NCBI GenBank assembly: GCA_902729315.2
Contig: LR746274.1
Coordinates: 5,887,037-5,951,036 of the forward strand
Source of the DNA: Spirodela intermedia
Taxonomy: Eukaryota; Streptophyta; Magnoliopsida; Alismatales; Araceae
Length of the DNA stretch: 64,000 nt
Reading direction: 5' to 3'
This document shows, piece after piece, positions 11,792 through 23,500 of this stretch. The position numbers and the translations under genes were made by a program. Every line of letters starts with the position of its first letter. The first letter of the stretch is position 1. The notes beneath the pieces are model-generated. The model was not told where the DNA came from. It did not search any database and saw only the letters and a list, made by a program, of their open reading frames with translations.

Positions 11792-12112
11792 TGATAACTT
11801 ATGCAGAAACCTCCATTTTGGCATCAAACATTGTTGAGGAGGGACAGCTGTTGAGCCCTAGATGTCATTCTAGATGGGAGAAAAATCATGGACAAAAAGA
11901 GAAAAGAATGCTTCAATTCTTCAAAGGGCATGGGGTACACATATATACAATGGGTTGGATCCATCTAGTAGATCTACTTATTAAAAATTTAGTCTAATTT
12001 TTATAGCTTCTCTCAACCTATGAAAGATTACAAAAAAGCCCCCCAAATAAAGTATAAAGAGAAAACGATCACCTTTTCGTCCCTCTCTTGTATTTATTGG
12101 GCTGGTGTGCAA
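11792..12112 (-). repeat. Copia element 5' LTR (upper boundary uncertain)
   Basis: Matches the LTR at 3774-4006 as far as about 12004. The next 108 bases resemble sequence at about 26500-26600, so they may be more of the LTR or shared flank. The family-A element A1 starts at 12113. Confidence 0.5.
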
Positions 12113-13824
12113 TGATAAGTCTTCATTATTATGAGTTAATAATGAGTAAATAATATATTTTTAGCCTTAACTCATGATAAATAGACTTATATTTGTGTTA
12201 AATTATGAAAATTAGTTTTCAGTTGATTAATATTTTTTTAACTAATTATGTGATTTTTTATTAATTTCTATGATTTTTATGGTCTTATTTTTGAGATAAA
12301 TGATGAAAAAAAAATTAAAATAAAAATATGATAAAACGAGGGGGCTCGTTGGCTAGTTGGGCCCTCAAGCAGGTCAGAAGTGCAATTGAGGGGAGCCATG
12401 AGTAGGGGCTCGAGTGGCTAAGACCGATGAGGGCATACGTTTGCCACTCTCCTTCCATGTCACTAGTGGCCAGCTAGTTATGGCGTAAAAAGTGGTCGTA
12501 CATGCAAGAGAAAGAGACTTATTACTTGAAAATGTGATATTAGTATTTATTTGTTCAAAACTTCGGTGCACAAGCGATGTGGGACTAAATCTACATCACA
12601 CCTTCACTCGAAAGGCTTTGAAGGCGAGCAACTAGTGGGGGTTTGAATCCTCATAGAGCCAAACCTAGTATTTTTATCTGATTATCACAAGTTTCTTGTA
12701 GATCGTTGGTGAAAGATTAAGCCATAAGAATCACTAGATCATTGGTGAAAATCTTGTCAATGTGATTTATAGAGTATTGTTACTAAAATTGTTGAACGAT
12801 TTCTAATAAAAAAATCATAAATCCATTGAGTAGATCATCTCCGATTGATTGACAAACAAGTTGTTGTTAGGAAGAGGACGATGTACTGGGAGACGAGTTG
12901 CCACTTCTTGAGAGTGTACCGAATGCAATGAAGAACCTCCTCTTGTTGTGCAGACTTGAGGATGAAGTTTCTTAGCATCCACCCCACCTCCATCCAGCTC
13001 CTCTCTGTCGGGTGATAGCCACTAAAGAGCTGCAAAGTCGCTATTTTTCTATTTTACCGGGTGACAGCCGTTAGAGACGATTTAATGACCTATTTCATTG
13101 ATCTTTAGACTTTGCAAATAGATCTAGAAATTGTCCACGTCATTCTTATGCAAAGAAAGCCTCAAGACCATAGACACGGCATGACAATCTTCTTGAACAC
13201 TCAAGATTATAATGCATTACCGACACATTGTTGCCGCGACGCGGGAACTCTATTTTCCTACTTTTAACTTAATTTTTGTTTCATTTAGTGATAATTTATG
13301 TGATTTAAATTTACCAAGTTATACTTTATTCAATTATGATTCTTTCGACTTTTACAAATCTTAACTTGATCAATTAAACCATATGTAATCACTTACGTAA
13401 GAATCACCAGATAGAACTCTATCTTTGCCTAATTCGTGTTCATTGGGCGCTAATGTCATCTTGATGTCCGCACTCTTATTTTCTTTTTTTGTAAATTTTA
13501 AATATATTTTATTTTTATTTCCTAGTATAAAATTCATAGAAAATCATATTCTTTGAGAAAAATTCTAAATAATTACTTGATATTATATTACATCTTGTGA
13601 TTGACTTGGAAAATTATCATTATTTTTGAAAGTTTTATTTAATTATAATTGATATTTTTGTTCAGAAATACTTCAAAATATCTGAAAATTGGTATTTTCT
13701 AGTTTTATGCATTTTAAATTTGTGTGAAAATTTTGACTAAGTTAAAATATATAGTCACGTCAAATTAATTTTTTTTTCTAGTTTTCTAATTTTAAATATC
13801 TGAAAATTTGACTAAGTCACGTCA
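12113..13824 (+). repeat. A1 5' LTR (family A)
   Basis: 1712 bases, starting TGATAAGTCTTC and ending CACGTCA. It carries the hairpin arms near its start. On the minus strand at 12835-13035 it has the family's antisense frame. Most CpG sites have decayed. Confidence 0.88.
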
Positions 13825-13846
13825 AATTTTGGTGCCATTGCTAGGA
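13825..13846 (+). other. A1 primer-binding site (tRNA-Asp type)
   Basis: Directly after the LTR comes TTTTGGTGCCATTGCTAGGA. Athila elements use TGGCGCCGTTGCCGGGGA, complementary to the tRNA-Asp 3' end. The differences are mostly C-to-T and G-to-A changes. Confidence 0.75.
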
Positions 13847-14029
13847 ATGTATTACATAATATTTAGTATTTTTTTATTTTTCTCTTAGAGTACACAAAAA
13901 GTTTAAGTCTTATTTTATTTTCTTCTTGTAAAAAAAAAGAAAAAAAAGAGGATAACGAAGAGAAACAAGGCAAGGACAGGAGCATACCAAAGGAGGTTAA
14001 GAATTATTAAACTTTTGCCTGAAATTTAT

Positions 14030-14978
14030 TGATTTTTATGCATGGTAGAAGACCCATGCATTCAAAGCTAGAAAATTCTTTTACTATTTCATTCAAAACT
14101 AAAAATCTAAAAGAAAATTAATTTTGATAGATCTTGAAAGAAATACAAGTCAAATTGAGAACAATCTTATGGCCATGAAAAATCATTATATCTCTGATTT
14201 ATTTCAAAGAGCATCCAATATTAAAGTCTCATTAGCACCTATTGTTAAATTTGAAATAAATTTAAGAAATTTTCAAATACTCTCTAATTTTTATGGATTG
14301 CCTTAGAGGAACCTCATTAGCATTTAAATTTTTTTATAAGGTTTGCGATTTAGTTAATCTCCCTTAAGTTACATTAGAAATTATTAAGGTGATATTATTT
14401 CCTCATACACTTAAAGACAAAGCTAATCATTGACTATCCACATTAAATAGAGAATTAACTAGTTGAAAAGACATATAATAGGTCTTCCTTCAAAAAATTT
14501 ATCCCTTAGAAAAAACTCAAAATATGAGAAAATATAAATGAAGTTTTTCTCAGAGACTAGGAGAAACTTTGCATGAGATAGGAAAAATTCAAAGATTTAC
14601 TTAAAAAATATCTTCATCATGCTATACGCAAGTGACAGCTCAATAGATTTTTTTATGATAGATTATTAGAATAATATAGAAACATGATTGATTCTATATG
14701 TGGAGGAACTTTTATGGAGAAAACTCTTGATGAGATTTATAGTCTTTATGAGAATTTAAGTGAAAATTTTAGAGATCAATCATTTTTTGAATTATATGAC
14801 AAGGATAAAAAGAGAGGAATTTATAAATTACATCATGATGATGATTCTAATTTAAGAAATGAGGTTAATCAAATTAATTAAAGATTAAAAAAACTTGATT
14901 TAATTATTGAGAATATTAGAAAGCCTCGTAACCTTTAATTGAATCCATATAGTGCATGTCCTATGTATGGTGAAAGTG
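14030..14978 (+). pseudogene. A1 gag remnant, part 1
   Basis: Open pieces at 14124-14306 (NHYISDLFQRASNIKVSLAP) and 14684-14881 (SICGGTFMEKTLDEIYSLYE) match the gag of A2, interrupted by stops and frameshifts. In Athila gags this is the capsid-like part that assembles particles. The frame is cut at about 14978 by the GC-rich insertion. Confidence 0.7.
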
Positions 14979-15239
14979 TTCTGATGGCGAGCAAGACCTG
15001 TCTCCATTAACTCAAGAGACACTGACAATTTGAGTTCAACCCGATCGATGCGCGAAGACGAAGGAGCCTGGCTTTCACTACATGGCCTAGCCCTTTGGGA
15101 CGATGACATTCCACCTCCACGATGACAACAAGCTCAAGCTCAACCCTTATCTTTCTTTGTATTTTCACGTTGACTTGTTGGGCCTTGTATTTGTGTGTTA
15201 GCGGGCCTAATTTTGTGTGTGTGTGTTGTTGTTTGTGTC

Positions 15240-15530
15240 TCCCTTTCTTTAGGGTTTTATTGGGTCTCTCTTTGAGGCCCAATTACAACCCTAGGAGGGG
15301 GGGGACCTATGTGTCTTTCCTTTTGGGCCTCTTTTGGGGCTTATTTAGGTCTTCATTTGAGGCCCACTTAAGCACCGTAAGAGGGCCCTCCTCTTTCTCC
15401 TTTTAGGGAAGCTTATTGGGTTTCTCTTTAAGAGGCCCAATAAGCCCTCCTTGTAGCCATTATGACTTATGGGCTTGAGGGCCTCAAGTGGGCCTTAGCC
15501 CACTTGTAGGCCCCCATATAAGGGGAGGTA
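15240..15530 (+). promoter_or_regulatory. Promoter-like block with site II motifs, telo-box-like sequence and TATA
   Basis: Many GGCCCA/TGGGCC motifs lie between about 15180 and 15515, with ACAACCCTAGG near 15285 and CATATAAGGGG at 15515-15525. In plants, site II (TGGGCY) plus telo-box combinations mark promoters of highly expressed growth genes. Here they sit in a repeat, so any function would be the element's own transcription. Confidence 0.45.
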
Positions 15531-16080
15531 GGACCCCCCCCTCAAGAGAGCGCCGTATTTTTGAGAGAGATTATCGTTTTGTGAGTACCTTCTCCGTCGA
15601 TACCCCCTTCGAGGACTTCGTTCCTCGTGACGCTGCTGCCCGGGAAGTCCCGCCGCCGCCTGAGACCACTGCCGCCGCCGGCCATCTCATTGCCGCCCGG
15701 GAGTTCGCCGCCGTCACCGGACGAAAAGGTCGCGGTTGCCGCTCCAGCCGCCGCCGCCTCTGCTGGAACCCCGTCACGCCGTCGTGACGAAAGGGGCTCG
15801 CTTCGCCTCCCTACGAGCCGTCGCCGAGCACTCCGCCGGAGTCTCTCGACTCCTGGTTCGACTGCCGCCTCTTCCTCCGGAACTCCACCATAAACTCGCC
15901 GGAGCCGCCCTCCGCCGCTCCGCCCATTCGCTGGCCGTTCGCCGACGCACGCCAACCTGCCGCCGACGTCGGGAGAGACTCTGCTGCCGTGCCGACAAGC
16001 CAGATCCAGTCCCAGCTCCTCACAGGCCCCACCGGAGTTCCCGACGATTCCCCGCCGCCGTCGCGCCGTTTCCATCGCAG

Positions 16081-16738
16081 CTGACGTTCGGCCTTCCCGG
16101 CGAAGCGCCGCTGACGTTCGGCCTTCCCGGCGAAGCGCCGCTGACGTTCGGCCTTCCCGGCGAAGCGCCGCTGACGCTCGGCCTTCCCGGCGAAGCGCCG
16201 ATGACGCTCGGCCTTCCCGGCGAAGCGCCGATGACGCTCGGCCTTCCCGGCGAAGCGCCGCTGACGCTCGGCCTTCCCGGCGAAGCGCCGCTGACGTTCG
16301 GCCTTCCCGGCGAAGCGCCGCTGACGCTCGGCCTTCCCGGCGAAGCGCCGCTGACGTTCGGCCTTCCCGGCGAAGCGCCGCTGACGTTCGGCCTTCCCGG
16401 CGAAGCGCCGCTGACGTTCGGCCTTCCCGGCGAAGCGCCGCTGACGTTCGGCCTTCCCGGCGAAGCGCCGCTGACGCTCGGCCTTCCCGGCGAAGCGCCG
16501 CTGACGTTCGGCCTTCCCGGCGTAGCGCCGCTGACGCTCGGCCTTCCCGGCGAAGCGCCGCTGACCTCGGCCTTCCCGGCGAAGCGCCGCTGACCTCGGC
16601 CTTCCCGGCGAAGCGCCGCTGACGCTCGGCATTCCCGGCGAAGCGCCGCTGACGCTCGGCATTCCCGGCGAAGCGCCGCTGACGCTCGGCATTCCCGGCG
16701 AAGCGCCGCTGACGCTCAGCCTTCCCCCCGAAGCGCCG
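16081..16738. repeat. 30-bp GC-rich minisatellite, 22 units
   Basis: Twenty-two head-to-tail units beginning CTGACGTTCGGCCTTCCCGG and ending CGAAGCGCCG. The first sixteen are exactly 30 bases and differ mainly by T/C at position 7. Units 17 and 18 are 29 bases. The last four have other substitutions. Because 30 is a multiple of 3 and the unit has no stop in several frames, long open frames appear on both strands. Confidence 0.97.
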
Positions 16739-16841
16739 CCGCCGCGCGCGCCCCGCGTGCCGGTTCCTGTGGCCCGCGCGCCCACCCGGCACCGCAGCCC
16801 GCGTGCCCTAAGGCCGCCGCGCGGCTTGCCGCGCGCGCCCG

Positions 16842-17335
16842 CTAGCGTGCCCTTCGGCCCACCCGCGGGGCCACGCCCGCTAGCGTGCCTGACAGCCCAC
16901 CAGCGGGCCCAGCCTGCTAGCGTGCCTGACAGCCCAGCAGTGGGCCCACGCCCGCTAGCGTGCCCTTTGGCCCACCAGCGGGCCCACGCCTGCTAGAGTG
17001 CCCTTTGGCCCACCAGTGGGCCCACGCCTGCTAGCATGCTTGACGGCCCACCAGTGGGCCCACGCCCACTAGTATGCCTGATGGCCCACCATTGGGCCCA
17101 TGCCCACTGACATGCCCTACAGCCCACCAGTGGGCCCACGCCCGCTAGCGTGCCCTTTGGCCCACCAGCGGGCCCACGCCTGCTAGTGTGCCCTTTGGCC
17201 CACCAGTGGGCCCACACCTGCTAGCATGCTTGATGGCCCACCAGTGGGCCCACGCCCACTAGTATGCCTAATGGCCCACCATTGGGCCCATGCCCACTGA
17301 CATGCCCTACAGCCCACTAGTGGGCCCATGCCTGC
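16842..17335. repeat. 38-bp minisatellite with a 190-bp higher-order repeat
   Basis: About thirteen units of 38 bases beginning CTAGCGTGCC and containing GGCCCACCAGYGGGCCCACG. Variant units recur in the same order at a distance of 190 bases (five units): CTAGCGTGCCCTTTGG at 16955 and 17145, CTAGCATGCT at 17031 and 17221, CTGACATGCCCTACAG at 17107 and 17297. Confidence 0.92.
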
Positions 17336-17874
17336 ACTAACCGTGCCACGCCGTACGACGACGACTACTACGACTCTCAACTAGGGTGATCATTGACACT
17401 GAGCATCAATCTTCATCAAATGTCTTTGCCTACATCACGACCCGCCGAGTTACATAGCCCTGAAGGTTAGTTCTGTACCCCTTCTTCTTAAGTTTAATTA
17501 TCTCTCGAAGGGTTTTCTCGGCTCGTCTTCATTGGCATCAAGAGAACGTAGATAGGATATGACAATTATTGGATCGTGACTTCTGACACTACATTAGATT
17601 TGTCACCATTTGTGAACTGCAGCCCTAGGTTACCTCATGACAACCGTTTTACTCTCTAGATGTAGACCGAGAGGGCCTCACACTTACCATCGTCAAGTGT
17701 TTCCTCAGGTTATCTTGAGTTGATCGTGTATATTGGTATGTCTACTTGTACTTAGGTTATGTGGTCAGACCTGAGTCTAGGATCTATACATTCTGATCGA
17801 ATCGACTTGACTACCTCTTCTTGGCTCTAGAGTTTCATTGATCATGACCAAGGGTTCTTGCCCCATCTTACATC

Positions 17875-18930
17875 ATGATCATTTTGAATTTCAATATTAT
17901 AATTTAGATCTATCATTTCATCCTAGGCAAGAGCAAGTGTAAGTAACTCACAATTTTAATAAAATTAAGAAATATTTTTTAATTCTTATAATTCTAATTA
18001 AAGGAATAATTTTTAGTAAAGAGAGCAAAATAATATTCAAAATCCAAAAACACTTAGGTCCAATTCAAATTTTGAATTTCAACCCTCTCAAATCTAACTT
18101 GATGCTATAAAAATGATGTAGAAAATGAGTCAAATGATACAACAAACTATGAATCAAATGATGGTACACTAGAAACAAATTATAGAGTCTTTTGAGAATA
18201 AAAGAGAAGAGAGATAGTCACCTAGTTAGCCCATAGAAAATTTAAGAAACTATCCAATAGTAGGATATCAATAAGGAAAGTCTAGTTGGATAAATTTAAG
18301 AAAAAACCTACAAAGTAAAAATGTTAGTACAATGAATATATTGAGTAAGAATATTAAACCTGATCATTATTTCTAATTATTAAAAAAAATAGATGAGCCA
18401 TTAGAAGTAAATGAGAATATTAAAATTAAAAATATAATAGCAGAAAATTTGAATAAAATTATGTATTATTCATAATTGATGGAATAATAATTTATCATAG
18501 AAGAATCATCTAAATTTTAGTAAAAAGGAGTAGGGACAAAAAATGAAGAAAAATATATTTTAGGTGAGAAAAAATCAGTTGATTTGAGAGATGTACGAGA
18601 CAAAATTAACAAATTTAATTATAATTTTGTAGCCATGGATGTTGATAGTGAGGATGATGATGTATATCATATATCAAAATTTGAAGATAGCTCTTGAGAA
18701 AATGAAAATTTTGATAAGTTAGGAAACAAAAAGCTAGAAAAAGAGTTGATTCAACTAATAGAGAGAAACGAAAATAATGAATACGAATATCGAGATAATT
18801 TTGGAGGAGAAAATTTGAATTTTACTAAATTTATTAGGTTTGAGATTAAAGAAGATAATTTTTCTATCCTTAAAAACCCACAACCTATTAGAACTATCTC
18901 TACACTTAAAATATTTCACTCTTCGTAAAT
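17875..18930 (+). pseudogene. A1 gag remnant, part 2
   Basis: Resumes the gag similarity to A2 (the block around ATTTTGAATTTCAATATTATAA, and the Met/Gln-rich segment near 18120-18180 that matches A2 at 52861). Many stops are present. The open piece 18746-18928 is Asn/Glu-rich and matches no domain I recognise. Confidence 0.6.
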
Positions 18931-20789
18931 TGAACAAATATATATGGAAGTTAAAATAAAGTAAGGAAAGATTATGCAGATAAAAGAACACAATAAGAAA
19001 TGAGTGAGTGAAAGAATTAGAGATATCAATTTAGATGAAAAAGTTTTAGATTGAGTAAGAGCTAATTTGAAAATCATAAGGCTCGATCACATTTTATGGT
19101 TTATTAATAGAAAGTAGGAATTTATGCTTCATTTTGTTTTGGCTGAAAGTATGTCAAGGTATATATATGAAGTATATGAATTTATGTTAAATCTGAAAAA
19201 CAATATCATGAAACTTATCTTGGGATACAAATATATTTTGATGGCCATTGATCACTTATATGATCTAAGAGCTATCTAGTTGAAGACATTAAATTTTGCA
19301 CTGCATGGAAGGTAACCCATGGTTTTTATTTCATTTTGTTTGATTTTTTTTAATTTTTGTTTTTTTTAGAATTTTGTAGTATTTGTTTTTTACATTTGTT
19401 TGTTTTTGAAAAAGTGTAGGAGGAGGAGTGTAAGATGAAGTAGAAAATTAAAAAGTAGTTTGAGGTGATGTCTTTCTGAGCTTTATCATTTATGACAACA
19501 TTTTTAGTGCTTAACTTTGCATATATATATGCTTTACTTGAAAATTATATTTTCTGCATATTTTGTTCTGATTTCTTTATGTCATTGAGGACAATGTCAT
19601 TTTTAAGTTGGGGGATAAAGTATTAATTCTTAATTTATGTTGTAGCATGATTAAGAACATGTGTTTGCATTTTTATTTTTATTTTCATGTTTACTTAGAA
19701 CAACAACTAAAAAAAATAAATTCAGAAAAATTACAATATCTACTTTTTGATTTTCTGTCAAGAACAATAAATTGTCAAAATAGCCCAAAATTAGAAATTT
19801 TAGAGACCCTTTTCTCACGTTTCAATCCCCTAAACATATATTATTGAAATTCAAAATTACAACTATAAAGGGGATTGTTTTGATTTATTTTTGACAAATT
19901 TATTATTACTAAAAACAAAACTGAAAATAGAATTAAAAATAGAAGGCAGAATTGTCAAAACTATTGAAAATTTACAAATTTTTACATCATATTGCATGCA
20001 TGAAAAATTAAATCAAATTAATTAATTAATACCAAAAGATATTAGGAAGATTATTATTGAGTTAAAAGAATGATTTAGTAGTATGAAATGTTGGAATACT
20101 CCTTAGATACATGATAGATAACATGAATTTGATTTTACAGATTTTCACTTCATAAACTTGATGAATAATATTTACTTGATGTGAAAATTTAATTGATCAT
20201 TTGAGTTTAATAGAAATTTTTTCACCCTGATCTCTAGAACTTGTGAGGAGAAATCACCTATTTCAAAAAAAAAGAAGAGAGAGTAATGTGAAAAATCTAG
20301 AAATGAAGAGTACATATAAAGAGTGTGAGACATCATTCTCGTTGTCGAAAATCATACATAGAAAAACACTTGCTGTAACATAAGTAGATAAAGTTAAAGC
20401 CTTGAAAATGAAGAGTACACATGGAGGGTGTGAGTTATCATTCTTATTGTCGAAATTTGTCTACATGAAAAAATACTTATCCACTATATATATATATAAT
20501 AAATATATTGAAAACTTAAAAAATCAAGCTATGAAAAAAAGGAAATATAAGATCAATATTATTCTTGGATGAGTATTGTTAATTAAAACATCTTGTAAAT
20601 ATATCTATGAGTGAAGAAGTGAAATCTAGATTGTTATTCCAAAGAGTACTTAAACATCTAAGTGCTTGACATCATTCTTAAATATGTGATATAAGAATCT
20701 AAAGTGTCTAAAGACATATCATTTCTAATTATATTTAATTTTTTATTAAAATATGATATTTGACTAGCAATAATTTAAGTTGAGAAGTG
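18931..20789 (+). other. A1 3' region without RT or integrase
   Basis: AT-rich sequence with no intact frame. It holds the end of a decayed pol, a block at 19581-19616 (CATTGAGGACAATG then AAGTTGGGGG) typical of the 3' region of Athila elements, and several AT microsatellites (for example about 20487-20503). The bases before the 3' LTR, TTTAAGTTGAGAAGTG, are the probable polypurine tract. Confidence 0.6.
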
Positions 20790-22085
20790 TGATAAGTCTT
20801 CATTATCATGAGTTAATAATTAGTAAATAATATATTTTTAGTCTTAACTCATGATAAATAGACTTATATTTATGTTAAATTGTGAAAAATAGTTTTTAGT
20901 TAATTAATAAGAATATTTGGTTAATTATATGATTTTATACTAATTTATATAATTTTTATAGTCTTATTTTTGAGATATATGAAATATATATATATATATA
21001 TATATATAGTAAAATGGGGGAACTCACTAGTCAACCAAACCTGCAAGTTAGAAGTGCAATCAAGGGGAGCTGCAAGTAGAGGCTTGAGTAGCTAGGACCG
21101 ATGGGGGCATGTGTATGCCACTCCCCTTCCATGTCACTGGTGACTAAATGATTGTGGAGCAGGGGTTGTTGTACATGTGGGAGAAAGAGACTCATTACTT
21201 GAAAATGTGATATTAGTATTTATTCACCTAAAACTTTGGCGCACAAGTGATGTGAGACTAAATCTGCATCACACCTCTCCCTGAAAGACTTCAAAGGCGA
21301 GTAATCGACGTAGGTTCAAATCCTCCTAGAGTTAAAACTCGTATTTTTATCTGATTATCGTTAGTTTCTTGCAGATCACCAATGAAGGATTAAGTTTTCA
21401 GAATTGCTAGATTATATGCAAAAATCTCGTCAACGCGATTTGCGAAGCATTGTTACTAAAATTATTGAACAACTCGTGATAAAAAGATCACAAATCCATC
21501 AAGTAAATCATCTCTGAATTGATCAACGAATAAGTCGTCATTAAGAAGAGGACAATCTGTTGATAGACAAGTCGCCACCTCCTAAGAGCGTACACTTAGG
21601 ATTACGGTGCATCGCCAACGCATCACTGTCGAGACATTGAAAATCTATTTTCCTATTTTCAACTTAATTTTTACTTTATTTAATGATAATTTGTGTGATT
21701 TAAATTTACTAAGTTATACTTCATTCAATTACGATTATTCCTATTTTTATAGATCTTAATTTGATCAATTAAATCATTTATAATCACTTACGTAAGAATC
21801 ACCAAGTAGAACTTTATTTCTATCTGATTTGCATTCGTCGGGCGTTGACATCATCCTAATGTCTGCACCCTTATTTTCTTTTTTGTAAATTTTAAATATA
21901 TTTTATTTTTATTACTTAGTATAAAATTGATAAAAAATTGTATTCTTTGAGGAAAATTCTGAATAATTATTTGATATTATATTACATCCCTATGATTGAC
22001 TTGAAAAATTACTACTATTTTTGAAAGTTTTATTAAATTATAATTGATATATTTGTTCAAAAATACTTCTAAATACTTCTAAAGA
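20790..22085 (+). repeat. A1 3' LTR, truncated
   Basis: Begins TGATAAGTCTTCATTATC and follows the 5' LTR until about 22085, where it changes directly into reversed copia RNase H sequence. About 300 bases of the LTR end are missing. A long AT run lies at about 20986-21008. Confidence 0.82.
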
Positions 22086-22860
22086 TCTAGATGTCGATCT
22101 TCAATCCATAATTGACCCTACATAATCTACATCTAGTTCCCTTTATTTTCTAATAGAGTTCCCTTTATAAGTGTTCATTTAAGATATTGTAAGATATAGT
22201 ATGTTGGCTACAAGTGAATTTGTCTTGAACTATACATAAACTAACTAAAGATGCTGATTGCAAATGTTATATTCAGACATGTATATGAAACATAAATTAA
22301 CTTACTAACCATTTATTATTAGGTCTCCTTATTAATCAAAACATCTTCCTCAGTTGCACGAAGTTTCAAGTTCACATCGATAGGAGATATAGCCAGTTTA
22401 CATATTATTTTATAATTTATTACAACAAATCAAAAATAAATATTTTTTGAAAAATAAAAATATGATTCTTGGAGTGTGACACTTCAATTCCTATAAGTGA
22501 TGTAACTCCCCATGAAAGAGAGTGTTTGATAACCTTGAATTTACTTGTATCTCATTCCAATCATAACTATCATAAATTTACAAAACCAAGCCCATGGATA
22601 TTGTTTTAGTTCATAGAGAGCCTTTTTCAACATATACACCACGTCAACCCCCACACTTTCTCATAAGCCAGTGGCACTTCCATGTAGAATTTTTCTTTAA
22701 ACTCTCCATAGAGGAAAATATTTTTGACATCAAATTGTTGGATATCTCAATCAAGGTTAATTACAAGTGTCAACTAGTCGAGCATCTAATCAAAGAAATT
22801 ATCTCATTCAAGGGGATAATTTATCTATCTCAAGAATTTGAATTCTAACTGGTTCATACT
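22086..22860 (-). pseudogene. Copia RT/RNase H fragment
   Basis: On the minus strand, 22085-22135 reads as ELDVDYVGSIMD then RSTS, the RNase H motif, and 22700-22740 as QQFDVKNIFLYGEF, the reverse transcriptase motif. This is a second reversed copia copy, related to but distinct from the one at 7348-10480. Confidence 0.65.
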
Positions 22861-23500
22861 TAGAATTCAAGTCTATGAGGTACATGTCAATCTTATCCCC
22901 TCTTATTTTTTCTCTATAAAAGGCAGCATTAATATGATCCCTTATATCAAAAACTTTATATTGCTCAAACTCATGTCATAGTGTTCTGACATCATGTATA
23001 CTTTGTTCCAAACTTCCCTCCTAACCTCAAGGTCATCATCTTTAATTTCAATTCATAGATTTGTGTGGCATCCCTTGCTCATGAATATCATTTATGTAAT
23101 TTCTTCTAGAGATATCTAATTGTAGATATATATAAGAACATTCTCTAGATCTCAAGAACCATAGTAGTCCACAATCATATCATGATTTATGAGTAATTTT
23201 GATCCCACATATCAAATTCTAAGTACTCAGCCTTGAAACTAGGTTTAACCAAGTGATAAGTTAGCCTCTTTCCTTAGAAGTAAACTAACTTGTTGAGACC
23301 AATCAAAGTAGTTTTTCCTATCCAAATGATCTCATTGGGTCCAATGTGGCTAAGTAAAGTACTCAGAGGGGGGGAGGTGAATTAGTTTCCTACATTTTTT
23401 TGTTTGTGTAAATGTGTCGACATAAGTTTTGAGTTCTTTAATTTTTATTCTCCTTACATCTTCAATTTTAATTATCTACCTCTTGTTCTTGTTTTATTAT
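22861..23500. other. AT-rich, no recognised feature
   Basis: Probably more copia-derived sequence linking the reversed pol fragment to the forward fragment that follows. No domain, LTR pair or gene is visible. Confidence 0.4.

Larger units (their letters stand above)
3774..12112 (-). mobile_element. Decayed Ty1/copia LTR retrotransposon, interrupted by solo LTRs
   Basis: A copia element on the minus strand. Its 5' LTR lies at about 11792-12004 and its 3' LTR at about 3774-4006; the two share the block reading TGATAACTYATGCAGAAACC on the plus strand. Minus-strand translation gives a protease region (WILDTRSTDHMTHSS, near 10311-10360), an integrase zinc region (LWLYHLWLRYPSF, near 9900), reverse transcriptase (QFDVKNVFLHGDL, near 8490-8530) and RNase H (DADYVGSI, near 7728-7751). 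The end of pol is split by the family-A LTR at 4075-7347. Stops and frameshifts are frequent, and the protease DTG has become DTR. The outer boundaries are uncertain: sequence like 12005-12112 recurs near 26500-26600, so the LTR may be longer than stated. Confidence 0.75.
14979..17874 (+). mobile_element. GC-rich 2.9-kb insertion of unknown class inside A1 gag
   Basis: A1 gag matches A2 up to GTGAAAGTG (about 14978) and resumes at ATGATCATTTTG (about 17875). The inserted 2.9 kb is unlike anything else in the window. It has a promoter-like block rich in TGGGCC/GGCCCA motifs with a TATAAG at 15517-15522, then a CpG-rich stretch, a 30-bp minisatellite (16081-16738), a 38-bp minisatellite (about 16842-17335), and a more ordinary tail with a possible splice donor (AAGGTTAGT, about 17463). 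The apparent ends TGTTCT..CATCA would suit an LTR, but no clear 5-bp duplication is present; at most 2-3 bases repeat. It could be a solo LTR or LARD-like element. No protein-coding gene is evident. Confidence 0.6.
12113..22085 (+). mobile_element. Athila-like Ty3 element A1, defective
   Basis: A Ty3-group element of the Athila type with a 5' LTR (12113-13824), a tRNA-Asp-like primer site, gag remnants, the typical CATTGAGGACAATG..AAGTTGGGGG block before the 3' end, and a truncated 3' LTR (20790-22085). Reverse transcriptase and integrase are missing. Without the GC-rich insertion its interior is about 4.1 kb, against 5.85 kb in A2. The 3' LTR stops abruptly at copia RNase H sequence, so no target duplication can be read. 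It appears to have landed in or beside the copia LTR at 12112. Confidence 0.8.

Noticed and set aside
16081-16738. Possible CRISPR-like array
   Set aside because: Units are directly adjacent with no spacers, in a plant genome; it is a minisatellite.
14979-17874. CACTA or Helitron assignment for the GC-rich insertion
   Set aside because: No CACTA/TAGTG ends, no TC start with CTRR end and no terminal hairpin were seen at the inferred borders.
22594-22848. An 84-codon plus-strand frame
   Set aside because: It is antisense to the reversed copia reverse transcriptase fragment.
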